Below are positions 34,413 through 42,363 of a stretch of DNA of 42,363 nucleotides, in pieces. The stretch's first letter is position 1. Each line of letters begins with the position of its first letter. The stretch spans positions 174,582-216,944 of the forward strand of contig NZ_KI421415.1 in assembly GCF_000472285.1 (NCBI RefSeq), read 5' to 3'. A program made the position numbers and the translations under genes. This DNA is from Desulfuromonas sp. TF. Lineage in GTDB: Bacteria > Desulfobacterota > Desulfuromonadia > Desulfuromonadales > ATBO01. The notes beneath the pieces are model-generated. The model ran no database searches. It was not told the origin of the DNA and saw only the letters and a list, made by a program, of their open reading frames with translations.

Positions 34413-35399
34413 ATGATGACTCCGCACAAAACGAAAAAGATAGGTCTCGCACTGGGCAGCGGCGCCGCCAGAGGTCTGGCTCATATCGGGGTGCTGAAGG
34501 TTCTGGAGGAAGAAGAGATCGGGATCGACGTTATCGCGGGGACTTCCATCGGGGCCTTTATCGGCGCGCTTTACGCGGCAGGGGTTTCCGTTGCCCAGAT
34601 GGAGGAGGTGGCGTTGAATGTCGACTGGCGACGCCTAGCCCGGCTGATTGATCCGACATTTCCCTCTGCCGGACTCATCGACGGCAAGAAGGTTTCCCTT
34701 TTCATGTCCGAACTGCTTCCCGTGCGCACATTTGAGGAACTGCAGATCCCTCTGGCGGTGATCGCCACAGACCTCGAAACCGGGGAACCCCTCATTATCA
34801 AAAAGGGACAACTGCTGAAGGCATTGCAGGCCGCGGTCGCATTTCCGGGCATTTTCCCTCCCATCCGATTCGGGGACCGTTTTCTCATTGACGGCGGTCT
34901 CTGCAATCCCGTCCCGGCAGATGTGGCCCTTGACCTGGGAGCCGAGGTGGTTATCGGAGTCTGCGCCATTCCTGCGATAAGAAAACCTCGAACCGAGGCT
35001 TTTCTTCCCGAAAAAAAGAACGAAAGACAGCCTAAAAGACGTTTTCTCGATTTTTTCAATTCACGGAATGTGGAGAACGTTGTAAAGGACCTCTGGCGTC
35101 AGAACAACCATGAGGAATCGGAAGTCGCAGCGATGAAGATAAAACTCAAGGCTCCCGGCATTTTCAAAGTCTGCGCCCAGAGCATCGCCATAATGGAAAA
35201 TGAAATCAATGCCCTGCGACTGGAGCGCAACCATCTTGACATTTTGATCCGGCCCGACTTGAATGATATCACTCTGCTGGAGTTCCATCGTGCCGCCGAA
35301 GCCATACAGGCTGGAGAAAATGCAACGCGCCTGGCCATCGACAAGATAAAGGCCCTGGCCCGACCGATTGAAAGCTCTCCCTTTTATGATAATGTTTAA
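34413..35399 (+). CDS. Patatin-like phospholipase (RssA/YchK type)
   Basis: This is a 328-residue putative lipid acyl hydrolase. It shows the oxyanion loop GSGAARG, the nucleophile elbow GTSIG with Ser at 45, and the catalytic dyad Asp in DGG at 160. The first ~190 residues are the patatin domain; the rest is a charged, probably helical tail. There is no signal peptide, so it is cytoplasmic or membrane-peripheral. Two adjacent ATGs (34413 and 34416) are possible; neither has a clear ribosome site. An upstream TTG would add 25 residues that overlap the putative promoter. The lipid substrate is unknown. Confidence 0.88.
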   Translation: MMTPHKTKKIGLALGSGAARGLAHIGVLKVLEEEEIGIDVIAGTSIGAFIGALYAAGVSVAQMEEVALNVDWRRLARLIDPTFPSAGLIDGKKVSLFMSELLPVRTFEELQIPLAVIATDLETGEPLIIKKGQLLKALQAAVAFPGIFPPIRFGDRFLIDGGLCNPVPADVALDLGAEVVIGVCAIPAIRKPRTEAFLPEKKNERQPKRRFLDFFNSRNVENVVKDLWRQNNHEESEVAAMKIKLKAPGIFKVCAQSIAIMENEINALRLERNHLDILIRPDLNDITLLEFHRAAEAIQAGENATRLAIDKIKALARPIESSPFYDNV

Positions 35400-35434
35400 G
35401 TATTTAGAATCACACCAAACTTACGGAGGATATC

Positions 35435-35740
35435 ATGCTGGAGATGCTTGAGAAAACCATTCTCGCCGGGATGGGCGCCATTTCCCTCAGCCAGAAGAAA
35501 GCCGAAGAATTCATTCAGGAACTCAAACAGCGATTCAATGTCAGCGAGGAAGAGGGTAAGGCGCTGCTCGAAAAACTCCAGGACGCGGCCCGGGAAAATC
35601 AAAAAAAATTGGAAGAACTGGCCAGGGAAGAGGTTCGCAAGACCTGTGAACGGATGGGTGTCGTCACCGCCGACGAATTCGAACGGCTGCAGAAAAGGGT
35701 GCAAAAGCTGGAAAAGCAGCTCAAGGAGTCGGGGCAATAA
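35435..35740 (+). CDS. Phasin-like coiled-coil protein
   Basis: This is a 101-residue acidic protein. A short hydrophobic N-terminus (MLEMLEKTILAGMGAISLSQ) is followed by a long amphipathic coiled coil with heptads (KLQDAARENQKKLEELARE, LQKRVQKLEKQLKE). It resembles the small phasin/PhaF-like proteins that often precede ubiB. GGAGG lies six bases before the ATG, the best ribosome site in this stretch. It is 21 bases upstream of ubiB on the same strand, so they are probably co-transcribed. Its function may be to coat a surface or bridge the UbiB kinase to a partner; this is inference. Confidence 0.82.
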   Translation: MLEMLEKTILAGMGAISLSQKKAEEFIQELKQRFNVSEEEGKALLEKLQDAARENQKKLEELAREEVRKTCERMGVVTADEFERLQKRVQKLEKQLKESGQ

Positions 35741-35761
35741 CATCGCTCCGACCTCCATCTC

Positions 35762-37453
35762 ATGCTGATATTCTCGCGGATCAACCGAAATATCCGTTCC
35801 ATCCGGCGCTACCGGACCATCCTTGGGATTCTGATCAAATACGGCTTCGGTCATATTGTTGAACAGCTCAATATCAATTACTATCTCGAACTGGGTAGGC
35901 GGCTGGTCACCCTGGGTGCAACCCCCAAGGAGATCGAACGCCTGACTCAACCTGAAAGGCTGCGGCTGGCAATGGAGGAGCTCGGCCCGACCTTCATCAA
36001 GCTGGGGCAGATTCTTTCCACCCGCCCCGATATCGTCTCCCATGAATACGCCGAGGAATTCAGCAGGCTACAGGACCGGGTCCCTTCGATCCCGCTTGAA
36101 CAACTGCAGGAACAGATCCAGAAGGATCTCGGCTATCCTCTGACCGAGATGTTCGCCGAATTCTCTCCTATTCCCATTGCCGCCGCTTCCATCGCCCAGG
36201 TTCATCGCGGTCTCCTGAAAAGCGGTGAGGAGGTGGTGATCAAGGTCCGCCGTCCCGGGATCAAGGAGGTGGTGGAAACGGATCTGGACATCCTCATGGG
36301 CCTGGCTTACCTCATCGAGCGTCATCTTCCCACCGGCGATCTCCTCGATCCGATCAAAATCGTCAAAGAATTTCGCCGAACCATCAGCCGGGAAATGGAT
36401 TTCGCCCGGGAAGGCTATACCATAGATCGGTTTGCCGCCAACTTCGCCGATGATCCCACCATGCACGTCCCCCATGTCTTCTGGGATTACACGGGCGAAT
36501 CGGTCCTGACCATGGAATTCATCGACGGGATCAAGGTCTCGGATTCTTTACGGCTGGCCTCCGCCGGCGCCGACCCCAAGATCATCGCTCGCTACGGGGC
36601 GGATGCGTTTCTCAAACAGGTGCTGGTCCACGGCTTTTTCCATGGAGACCCGCACCCTGGCAACATTTTCGTCCTGGAGAACAATACTATATGCATGCTC
36701 GACTTCGGCATGGTCGGGCGACTTGACGAGACGCTCAAATTTCAGCTCGTCGACTTGCTCATGGCGGTGCTGCACCGGGACGTTGAGCTCATCATCTCCC
36801 AACTCCTTTTCTCCGGGGAGCTCTCCGACGAGACAAGAGCCAAGGATCTTCAGCGCGATCTCAGCGAAATGATCGACGACTACTACGACCTCCCTCTGCA
36901 GGAAGTCAATGCCGGAAAACTGCTGGCCGATTTTGTCGAAATTCTTGTTGAGTACCGGATCAAATTTCCCGCCGACCTGATGCTCCTGGCCAAGGCCCTG
37001 GTCACCATGGAAGGAGTCGGACGCCAGCTTGATCCCGAATTCAACATGATTGTCCACCTCAGACCCTTTATGGAAAAATTGTTCCGCGAGCGGAAAGCGC
37101 CCGCCAGTATAACCCGGGAATTCACCCGCACGTTTATCGCATATGGCGCCCTCGCCAGGAGTTTCCCACGGGATTTCAAGGAATTCATAAATCGCATCAA
37201 TCGCAACAAATTCAAGATCGACCTTGAGCACCGGGGACTTGAGAGGCTGATTTCCGACCTGGACAAATCGAGTAACCGACTCTCCTTCAGCCTGCTCATT
37301 GCCGCTCTCATCGTCGGTTCCTCCCTCATCATGCAGACCGAAAAAGGCCCCCTCCTTTTCGGATTCCCCATCCTGGGATTTCTCGGTTATTCCATTGCCG
37401 GCTTTCTCGGACTCTGGCTTGCCATCGCCATTCTCCGCTCCGGACGCCTGTAA
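35762..37453 (+). CDS. ubiB: UbiB/ABC1/ADCK atypical kinase-like protein
   Basis: This is a 563-residue protein of the UbiB family, membrane-bound through two C-terminal helices (about 515-560). The signature KxGQ motif is FIKLGQILSTRPD; the Ala-rich nucleotide loop is AAASIAQVHRG; the catalytic Lys is in VIKVRRP; and HGFFHGDPHPGN with LDFGMVGRL gives the metal-binding motifs. Family members support quinone biosynthesis by an unusual ATPase activity. In this probable anaerobe the quinone is likely menaquinone. No strong ribosome site precedes the ATG at 35762. The gene lies after the phasin-like gene and before lpxC, which has its own promoter. Confidence 0.95.
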   Translation: MLIFSRINRNIRSIRRYRTILGILIKYGFGHIVEQLNINYYLELGRRLVTLGATPKEIERLTQPERLRLAMEELGPTFIKLGQILSTRPDIVSHEYAEEFSRLQDRVPSIPLEQLQEQIQKDLGYPLTEMFAEFSPIPIAAASIAQVHRGLLKSGEEVVIKVRRPGIKEVVETDLDILMGLAYLIERHLPTGDLLDPIKIVKEFRRTISREMDFAREGYTIDRFAANFADDPTMHVPHVFWDYTGESVLTMEFIDGIKVSDSLRLASAGADPKIIARYGADAFLKQVLVHGFFHGDPHPGNIFVLENNTICMLDFGMVGRLDETLKFQLVDLLMAVLHRDVELIISQLLFSGELSDETRAKDLQRDLSEMIDDYYDLPLQEVNAGKLLADFVEILVEYRIKFPADLMLLAKALVTMEGVGRQLDPEFNMIVHLRPFMEKLFRERKAPASITREFTRTFIAYGALARSFPRDFKEFINRINRNKFKIDLEHRGLERLISDLDKSSNRLSFSLLIAALIVGSSLIMQTEKGPLLFGFPILGFLGYSIAGFLGLWLAIAILRSGRL

Positions 37454-37455
37454 AG

Positions 37456-37492
37456 TGTGGTGCCACAAACACACGTTCTTGCATATTTGCAA
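37456..37492. promoter_or_regulatory. Two palindromes upstream of lpxC, candidate enhancer sites
   Basis: TGTGG-TG-CCACA (37456-37467) and TTGCA-N4-TGCAA (37479-37492) lie about 75-110 bases before a sigma-54 promoter, the place where an enhancer-binding regulator of the NtrC class would bind. Which regulator is not known; ntrX is 3.4 kb downstream. Confidence 0.45.
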
Positions 37493-37567
37493 CAAATACC
37501 CCTTTCCACTCTCTTCATCGGTAAAGTTTCCTCTGTATTTTCAAAGGATTGAAAATTTCAAACTCAA

Positions 37568-37583
37568 TGGCAGGATCCTTGCA
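37568..37583 (+). promoter_or_regulatory. Sigma-54 promoter of lpxC
   Basis: TGGCAGG-N4-TTGCA has the essential GG-N10-GC and differs from the consensus TGGCACG-N4-TTGCW at one base. Transcription would start near 37594, about 43 bases before the lpxC ATG at 37637, with AAGGAGG between. Confidence 0.7.
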
Positions 37584-37636
37584 AGCATCCAGCACAGATG
37601 CTCTATGTGATTAATTGAAGGAGGATGTACCTTTCT

Positions 37637-38566
37637 ATGATTTACCAATGCACCATAGCACACCCGTTAATGATTTCCGGGATCGGCCTACACTCAGGCC
37701 ACCGGATCAGCATGACCCTGCGTCCAGCGGAAGCAGGAACCGGCGTTGTTTTCCATCGCACCGAAGGCGAGCGGACCGTCAGCATCGAAGCCGTTTCAGC
37801 CAACGTGGTCGATACTCGCCTTGCCACCGTACTCGGCAAGGGAGGATTGAGCGTCTCGACGGTGGAACATCTTCTGGCCGCTCTGTCTGCCTTCGGCATC
37901 GATAATCTTCATATCGATATCGACGGTCCCGAAGTACCCGTCATGGACGGCAGCGCCGCTCCTTTCTGCGACCTGCTTCGCAATGCCGGCATTCGAAGCC
38001 TTCCCCGCAGCCGTAAGTACCTTGCCATCCGCAAACCGATCACGCTGATCGACGGTGAAAAGCGGGTCACGTTGATTCCTTCACGCTTTTTCCGCATAAC
38101 TTTTGACATTGCTTTCGACCATCCCTGCATCTCCCTGCAGCAGCGATCCATTAAATTCTCACAGGAACTCTTCTGCCGGGACATCGCTCCGGCCAGAACC
38201 TTCGGATTTCTCAAGGAGGTGGAGTACCTGAAGGCTAACGGGCTGGCCCGTGGAGGTTCGCTCGACAATGCCGTTGTCATAGGCGAAGACAGCATTCTCA
38301 ATCCCGAAGGTCTTCGTTTCCAGGATGAATTCGTCCGCCATAAAATTCTTGATTCAATTGGGGATTTCAGTCTCCTGGGTCATCCCATCCTAGGGCACAT
38401 CAAGGCTTTCAAGGCCGGCCACGACATCAATCACCAGATGGTGGGGAAAATTCTGGCCTCTCCAGAATGCTGGAAACTCGTCGAGTTTTCCGAGGAGGAT
38501 CTTCGTTCGGCACTACATACCGGGGCTCCGGTCTTCTCCTCCGAACTGGCTTTCTCCAAAATCTGA
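37637..38566 (+). CDS. lpxC: UDP-3-O-acyl-N-acetylglucosamine deacetylase
   Basis: This is a 309-residue zinc deacetylase, the committed step of lipid A synthesis in the cytoplasm. The zinc and catalytic motifs are intact: TVEHLLAALSA with H78, HKILDSIGDF with H235 and D239, and KAGHDINHQ with the general-acid His. The N-terminus MIYQCTI matches the family, so the ATG at 37637 is preferred even though the AAGGAGG ends 12 bases upstream; an ATG at 37625 abuts that site. It is followed by a terminator, so it is probably a single-gene transcript from the sigma-54 promoter. Confidence 0.96.
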   Translation: MIYQCTIAHPLMISGIGLHSGHRISMTLRPAEAGTGVVFHRTEGERTVSIEAVSANVVDTRLATVLGKGGLSVSTVEHLLAALSAFGIDNLHIDIDGPEVPVMDGSAAPFCDLLRNAGIRSLPRSRKYLAIRKPITLIDGEKRVTLIPSRFFRITFDIAFDHPCISLQQRSIKFSQELFCRDIAPARTFGFLKEVEYLKANGLARGGSLDNAVVIGEDSILNPEGLRFQDEFVRHKILDSIGDFSLLGHPILGHIKAFKAGHDINHQMVGKILASPECWKLVEFSEEDLRSALHTGAPVFSSELAFSKI

Positions 38567-38597
38567 CCTCCTAATTTTCCCTGATTCCATCGATTTC

Positions 38598-38624
38598 AAA
38601 GGCAGCCTGACGGCTGCCTTTTTG
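38598..38624 (+). terminator. Intrinsic terminator after lpxC
   Basis: AAAGGCAGCC (38598-38607) pairs perfectly with GGCTGCCTTT (38612-38621) around a 4-base loop, followed by T-rich sequence. Very strong. Confidence 0.92.
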
Positions 38625-38636
38625 TCTTATTGGGCC

Positions 38637-38666
38637 TTGCATTTAGGCCTGTTATTGGCCTAAAAT
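38637..38666 (+). promoter_or_regulatory. Promoter of ntrYX with a palindrome filling the spacer
   Basis: TTGCAT (38637-38642), 18 bases, TAAAAT (38661-38666). A perfect inverted repeat TTTAGGCC-N7-GGCCTAAA (38642-38664) fills the spacer and overlaps both boxes. A second palindrome, TAAACGTTTA (38667-38676), lies directly downstream. This layout suggests control by a repressor or MerR-like activator. Confidence 0.65.
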
Positions 38667-38699
38667 TAAACGTTTAGACTTTAGCCTGCGAGGAGCCGC

Positions 38700-40949
38700 A
38701 TGAAATTCTTCCCCGCCAGCCGGGATCCTAAAACTGCTGAAAAAAGAAAACGCCGCAGGGAATGGGTTCTGACTCTTCTGATCGTCATACTGGTCATTTT
38801 CCTCTCCGGTTTTGAAACCAGGCTGTTCGAGCTCACTTCCAAGATTCCGGTAGCCAACAGCATTCTGGTCCTGGCGCTCATCAATATCAATATTCTGCTC
38901 ATCATTCTCTTCCTCTTTCTGGTTTTCCGAAATTTCTTCAAACTGATCATCGAGAGGAAACGAAACGTACCAGGTGCCCGCCTGCGCACCAAGCTGGTCG
39001 TGGCCTTCGTCGCCCTTTCTCTTGTTCCCACCATGTTGCTCTTCTTCGTCTCCGCCGGTTTTATCACCAACTCGATCGAAAACTGGTTCAATACCCAGAT
39101 TGAGTCCTCTTTGCAAGAGTCTCTGGAAGTGGCCCAGACATACTACAAGAACTCGGCTGCTAATGCTCTATACTATGCCGAGCAGGTGGCTCGAATTGTC
39201 AAAGAAGAGAAGTTGCTCAATCAGGAAAATCTTCCAGCGCTTGCAGAGGTGATTAAACAGAAACAGCAGGAATATAACCTTGGGATAGTTGAAGTTTTTT
39301 CCTCCACCTATGAAGAGCTGGTCCGGGCCGCCAATCCCCAGGTCCCGACGGCCGAATTCACCGATCCAGGCTCGGATAACATTCGCGAAGCACTGCAGGG
39401 CAACCGGTTCTCCCGAATCACCCCTATCGGCAAGGCCGATCTCATTCGGGGCATCGTTCCAGTCTATTCGAACTGGAACCCGAAGGATGTCGTAGGGGTG
39501 GTGGTGGTTAATTATTATGTCCCCTATTCGCTGGTGAACAAGATGAAGGAAATCTCCAGTTCCTTCGAGCAATATAAAAGCACCAAACTGCTTAAAGGCA
39601 AAATACAAAAAGGATACGTCATCGTCCTTCTCCTGATCGCCCTGGTTATCATATTTCTGGCGACATGGTTCGGCTTTCATCTCGCCCGGGAGATCACAGT
39701 GCCTATTCAGCGGCTGGCTGAAGCCACCAATCAGGTGGCCGGAGGGGATCTGGACGTCCGGATCGACGTCCAAAGCGATGATGAAATAGGCACCTTGGTC
39801 TATGCTTTCAACATGATGACCGCCGATCTCCGCCATGGACAGAGGGAGATCAGGGAAGCGAACAATGAGCTAAAAATTTCCAACCTGGAATTGGAACGGC
39901 GTCGCCGATATATGGAGATCGTTTTGAAAAACGTTACCGCCGGGGTCATTTCGATGGACAAACAGGGAAACCTGACCACCATCAACAACTCGGCGGAAAA
40001 ACTCCTCAAGATCAAAACGGGGAACGTCCTGGGAAAAAATTTCAGAGAAGTCGTCGGCACCGAACACCTACCGCTGATCAAGGATTTCCTCAGAGAATTG
40101 CTCAACTCAGGGAAAAACTCCATTCGCAAACAGATCACCCTTCCTGTTCAGGACAGTAAGGTCACCCTTTTGGTCAACGTCACCACCTTACGCGATGAAA
40201 ATGGTGAATTCATGGGCACCGTGGTGGTATTCGATGATCTCAGCCATTTGATAAAGGCCCAACGCATGGCGGCCTGGCGCGAAGTGGCGCGCCGCATCGC
40301 CCACGAGATCAAGAACCCTCTGACTCCCATCCAGCTTTCGGCTCAACGCCTTCGTCGCCGCTATCTGGAGCGTTTCGCCGAAGATGATACCGTCTTTGAC
40401 GAATGCACCATGATGATCATCAAACAGGTGGATGAACTTAAAAACCTGGTCAACGAGTTTTCGAGCTTCGCCCGGATGCCTGCCGGCCATCCATCGCCCA
40501 ACGACCTGAATGCCATTCTTGCCGAAGCGCTGGTACTGTTTCAGGAGGGACACAAGGAAATCGAGTTTTCCTTTCACCCCGATCGCCGAATTCCCATCTT
40601 CAGTCTTGACCGGGAGCAGATCAAGCGTGTGCTCATCAATCTTCTGGACAACGCGGTCAGCGCCAATGAGGGGCAAGGCTCCATTGTAGTTGCATCCAGT
40701 TTCAATCCGGCTCTACAAATGGTAACCTTCACCGTAGCCGATACCGGGTGCGGTATCCCGCCGGAAGATAAGCCACGACTTTTCGAACCATATTTTTCCA
40801 CCAAAAAGTCAGGGACCGGACTCGGTTTGGCCATTGTTTCCACCATCATCTCCGACCATAACGGCTACATACGGGTCAAGGACAATACCCCCCGAGGCAC
40901 TCGGTTCATCGTTGAATTTCCGCTCAACGGCAACAATCTGCCAGCCTGA
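38700..40949 (+). CDS. ntrY: NtrY-type sensor histidine kinase
   Basis: This is a 749-residue membrane kinase. Three N-terminal transmembrane helices (about 23-42, 53-77, 98-118) with the NtrY-typical LVFRNFFKL and WFNTQIESSL, an extracytoplasmic region (about 120-300) and a fourth helix (about 304-325) form the sensor part. HAMP (about 325-380), PAS (about 395-500), HisKA with RRIAHEIKNPLTPI (His 535) and an ATPase domain (NLLDNAVSANEG, VADTGCGIP, GTGLGLAIV) follow. GAGGAG precedes the ATG. The ntrX gene starts 24 bases after it. NtrYX systems respond to nitrogen, redox or envelope cues; which applies here is unknown. Confidence 0.9.
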   Translation: MKFFPASRDPKTAEKRKRRREWVLTLLIVILVIFLSGFETRLFELTSKIPVANSILVLALININILLIILFLFLVFRNFFKLIIERKRNVPGARLRTKLVVAFVALSLVPTMLLFFVSAGFITNSIENWFNTQIESSLQESLEVAQTYYKNSAANALYYAEQVARIVKEEKLLNQENLPALAEVIKQKQQEYNLGIVEVFSSTYEELVRAANPQVPTAEFTDPGSDNIREALQGNRFSRITPIGKADLIRGIVPVYSNWNPKDVVGVVVVNYYVPYSLVNKMKEISSSFEQYKSTKLLKGKIQKGYVIVLLLIALVIIFLATWFGFHLAREITVPIQRLAEATNQVAGGDLDVRIDVQSDDEIGTLVYAFNMMTADLRHGQREIREANNELKISNLELERRRRYMEIVLKNVTAGVISMDKQGNLTTINNSAEKLLKIKTGNVLGKNFREVVGTEHLPLIKDFLRELLNSGKNSIRKQITLPVQDSKVTLLVNVTTLRDENGEFMGTVVVFDDLSHLIKAQRMAAWREVARRIAHEIKNPLTPIQLSAQRLRRRYLERFAEDDTVFDECTMMIIKQVDELKNLVNEFSSFARMPAGHPSPNDLNAILAEALVLFQEGHKEIEFSFHPDRRIPIFSLDREQIKRVLINLLDNAVSANEGQGSIVVASSFNPALQMVTFTVADTGCGIPPEDKPRLFEPYFSTKKSGTGLGLAIVSTIISDHNGYIRVKDNTPRGTRFIVEFPLNGNNLPA

Positions 40950-40973
40950 GATACTCTAGGAGTCGTTTGCGAC

Positions 40974-42341
40974 ATGAAAACCATACTCATTGTTGATGAC
41001 GAACAAAGCATTCGCGAGAGCCTGAAGGGGATCCTTCAGGATGAGGGATTCCGGACCCTTTTCGCCCCGAACGGGGAAGAGGGTCTGAATCTGGTCAAGG
41101 AGGACAATCCCGATCTCGTTCTCCTCGACATATGGATGCCTGGAATGGACGGTCTGGAAACCCTTCAACGCATCCGGGAGGGACATCCCGAGCAATTGGT
41201 GATCATGATGAGCGGGCATGGCACCATAGAGACGGCGGTCAAGGCAACCAAACTGGGCGCCTACGATTTCATTGAGAAACCTCTTTCCCTTGAAAAGGTT
41301 CTTCTCGGCGTGCAGAACGCCATGAAGATCGGTCAGTTGGTGGAGGAAAACCGCTCTCTGAGAGCCAGACTCGCCAAAGATTATGAGATGATAGGCGACA
41401 GTCCGGCCATTAGGCACTTGAAGGAACAAATTTCCATCGCCGCCCCGACATCGGGATGGGTCCTGATCACAGGAGAGAACGGAACCGGCAAGGAGTTGGT
41501 GGCCAGGGCCATCCATCACCAGTCCCACCGCCGGGAGAAACCATTCATCGAAGTGAACTGTGCCGCAATTCCCGAGGAGTTGATAGAATCAGAGCTCTTC
41601 GGACATGAGAAGGGAGCCTTCACCGGAGCTACGGCCCAGCGCAAGGGGAAGTTCGATCAGGCACACGAAGGAACTCTGTTTTTGGATGAGATTGGAGACA
41701 TGAGTCTCAAAACCCAGGCCAAGGTGCTGCGGATCCTCCAGGAGCGCAAATTCGAAAGGGTCGGAGGACATCGGACCATCGAGGTGGATGTCCGGGTGAT
41801 CGCCGCAACCAACAAAGATCTGGACGAGGAAATCCGAACCGGGAATTTCCGAGAAGACCTCTATTATCGCCTCAATGTTCTGCCATTCCACGTTCCTCCC
41901 CTGCGTCACCGGATAGAGGACATCCCTAAACTGACCCACCATTTTCTCGAATTTTTTTGCAGCAAGGAGAGTCGGGAGACAAAATCCCTGACTGCCGAAG
42001 CACTGGATGCCATGGTCAGTTACTCCTGGCCGGGAAATGTGCGTGAGCTAAAAAACATTATCGAACGCCTGGCTATCATGACCCCCGAAACGATCATATC
42101 AGAGAGAAATCTGCCGGTAGCCATTACCGGCAGACGCCAAGGGGCTAAAGGGCAAGGCACTCCATCGGCGGGCCAGACCTTTACCTTCCGGGAAGCACGG
42201 GAAGAGTTCGAAAAGGATTTCCTCATTCAGAAACTGGAAGAAAACGACTGGAACGTTTCCCGCACCGCCGAAGCCATTGAAATCGAGCGATCCAACCTGC
42301 ACCGCAAAATCAAGTCATTCGGGATTGAACTGAAGAAATAG
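40974..42341 (+). CDS. ntrX: NtrX-type sigma-54 enhancer-binding response regulator
   Basis: This is a 455-residue regulator. The receiver domain (1-120) has the phosphoryl-accepting Asp at 52 in LVLLDIWMPG. The AAA+ domain (about 138-375) has Walker A GENGTGKE, the sigma-54-contacting GAFTGA loop and Walker B LFLDEIGD, so it should drive sigma-54 open-complex formation. A FIS-type helix-turn-helix ends the protein (NVSRTAEAIEIERSNLHRKI). It is coupled to the upstream ntrY kinase at 24 bases. The window ends 22 bases after its stop in a tandem GGGAGTC repeat. Confidence 0.93.
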   Translation: MKTILIVDDEQSIRESLKGILQDEGFRTLFAPNGEEGLNLVKEDNPDLVLLDIWMPGMDGLETLQRIREGHPEQLVIMMSGHGTIETAVKATKLGAYDFIEKPLSLEKVLLGVQNAMKIGQLVEENRSLRARLAKDYEMIGDSPAIRHLKEQISIAAPTSGWVLITGENGTGKELVARAIHHQSHRREKPFIEVNCAAIPEELIESELFGHEKGAFTGATAQRKGKFDQAHEGTLFLDEIGDMSLKTQAKVLRILQERKFERVGGHRTIEVDVRVIAATNKDLDEEIRTGNFREDLYYRLNVLPFHVPPLRHRIEDIPKLTHHFLEFFCSKESRETKSLTAEALDAMVSYSWPGNVRELKNIIERLAIMTPETIISERNLPVAITGRRQGAKGQGTPSAGQTFTFREAREEFEKDFLIQKLEENDWNVSRTAEAIEIERSNLHRKIKSFGIELKK

Positions 42342-42342
42342 T

Positions 42343-42363
42343 TTAGGAGTCGGGAGTCGGGAG
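42343..42363. repeat. Tandem GGGAGTC-type heptad repeat at window end
   Basis: Immediately after ntrX the sequence becomes a tandem of about seven-base words (GGAGTCG repeated) that runs off the window edge. It is of the same style as the word-built repeats at 14004-14067 and 28615-28685. Confidence 0.55.

Overview
The window looks like chromosomal core and accessory DNA of a Gram-negative, GC-rich anaerobe-type bacterium of the Desulfuromonadales (Geobacter, Desulfuromonas or Pelobacter relatives). I infer this from lpxC (lipid A), the ruvC-ruvA-ruvB order behind yebC, an NtrY/NtrX pair, sigma-54-type promoter sequence, many c-di-GMP enzymes and sensor kinases, a hemerythrin, and a heme gene set with a SPASM radical-SAM protein. 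No rRNA, tRNA, CRISPR array, insertion sequence or phage gene was seen. No database search was possible, so all family names rest on motifs read in the translations.

Layout. 1-6660 (minus strand): a large PAS/GAF/GGDEF/EAL protein cut by the window edge, a dCache-type histidine kinase, hemG and a MarR regulator whose promoter carries a clear inverted-repeat operator. 6804-8721 (minus): a four-gene envelope operon of two PA2779-type small membrane proteins, a PA2778-type C39-like cysteine peptidase lipoprotein and a TPR lipoprotein. It is divergent from a DnaJ-like co-chaperone (8898-9794). 9982-12804: a dCache-HAMP-PAS-GGDEF protein. 12795-16302 (minus): a heme cluster of radical-SAM/SPASM protein, hemE, hemH and a 61-residue four-cysteine protein. 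16504-20854: a DUF2254 membrane protein, a nitronate monooxygenase-like flavoprotein and an OmpR-type two-component pair. 21042-25465: a PAS-GGDEF-EAL protein, a hemerythrin and a GAF-GGEEF protein.

25782-30919: glpX, a cytidylate-kinase-like/BON fusion, yebC and ruvCAB. 31123-35399: a large protein of unknown function behind a possible attenuator, then queH, a DUF2905 protein and a patatin-like lipase. 35435-38566: a phasin-like coiled-coil protein, ubiB and lpxC, the last behind a good sigma-54 promoter. 38700-42341: ntrY and ntrX, whose promoter has a palindrome filling its spacer.

Common threads are signalling (four GGDEF proteins, all with an intact I-site; three histidine kinases; two response regulators), heme synthesis, and envelope maintenance. 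Intergenic DNA is rich in short palindromic repeats: a 116-bp imperfect palindrome, a REP-like twin hairpin, and several inverted or tandem repeats built from about seven-base words. The most promising little-described items are the PA2779/PA2779/PA2778/TPR operon, the kinase-BON fusion, the 783-residue orphan with its leader, and the apparently sigma-54-driven lpxC.
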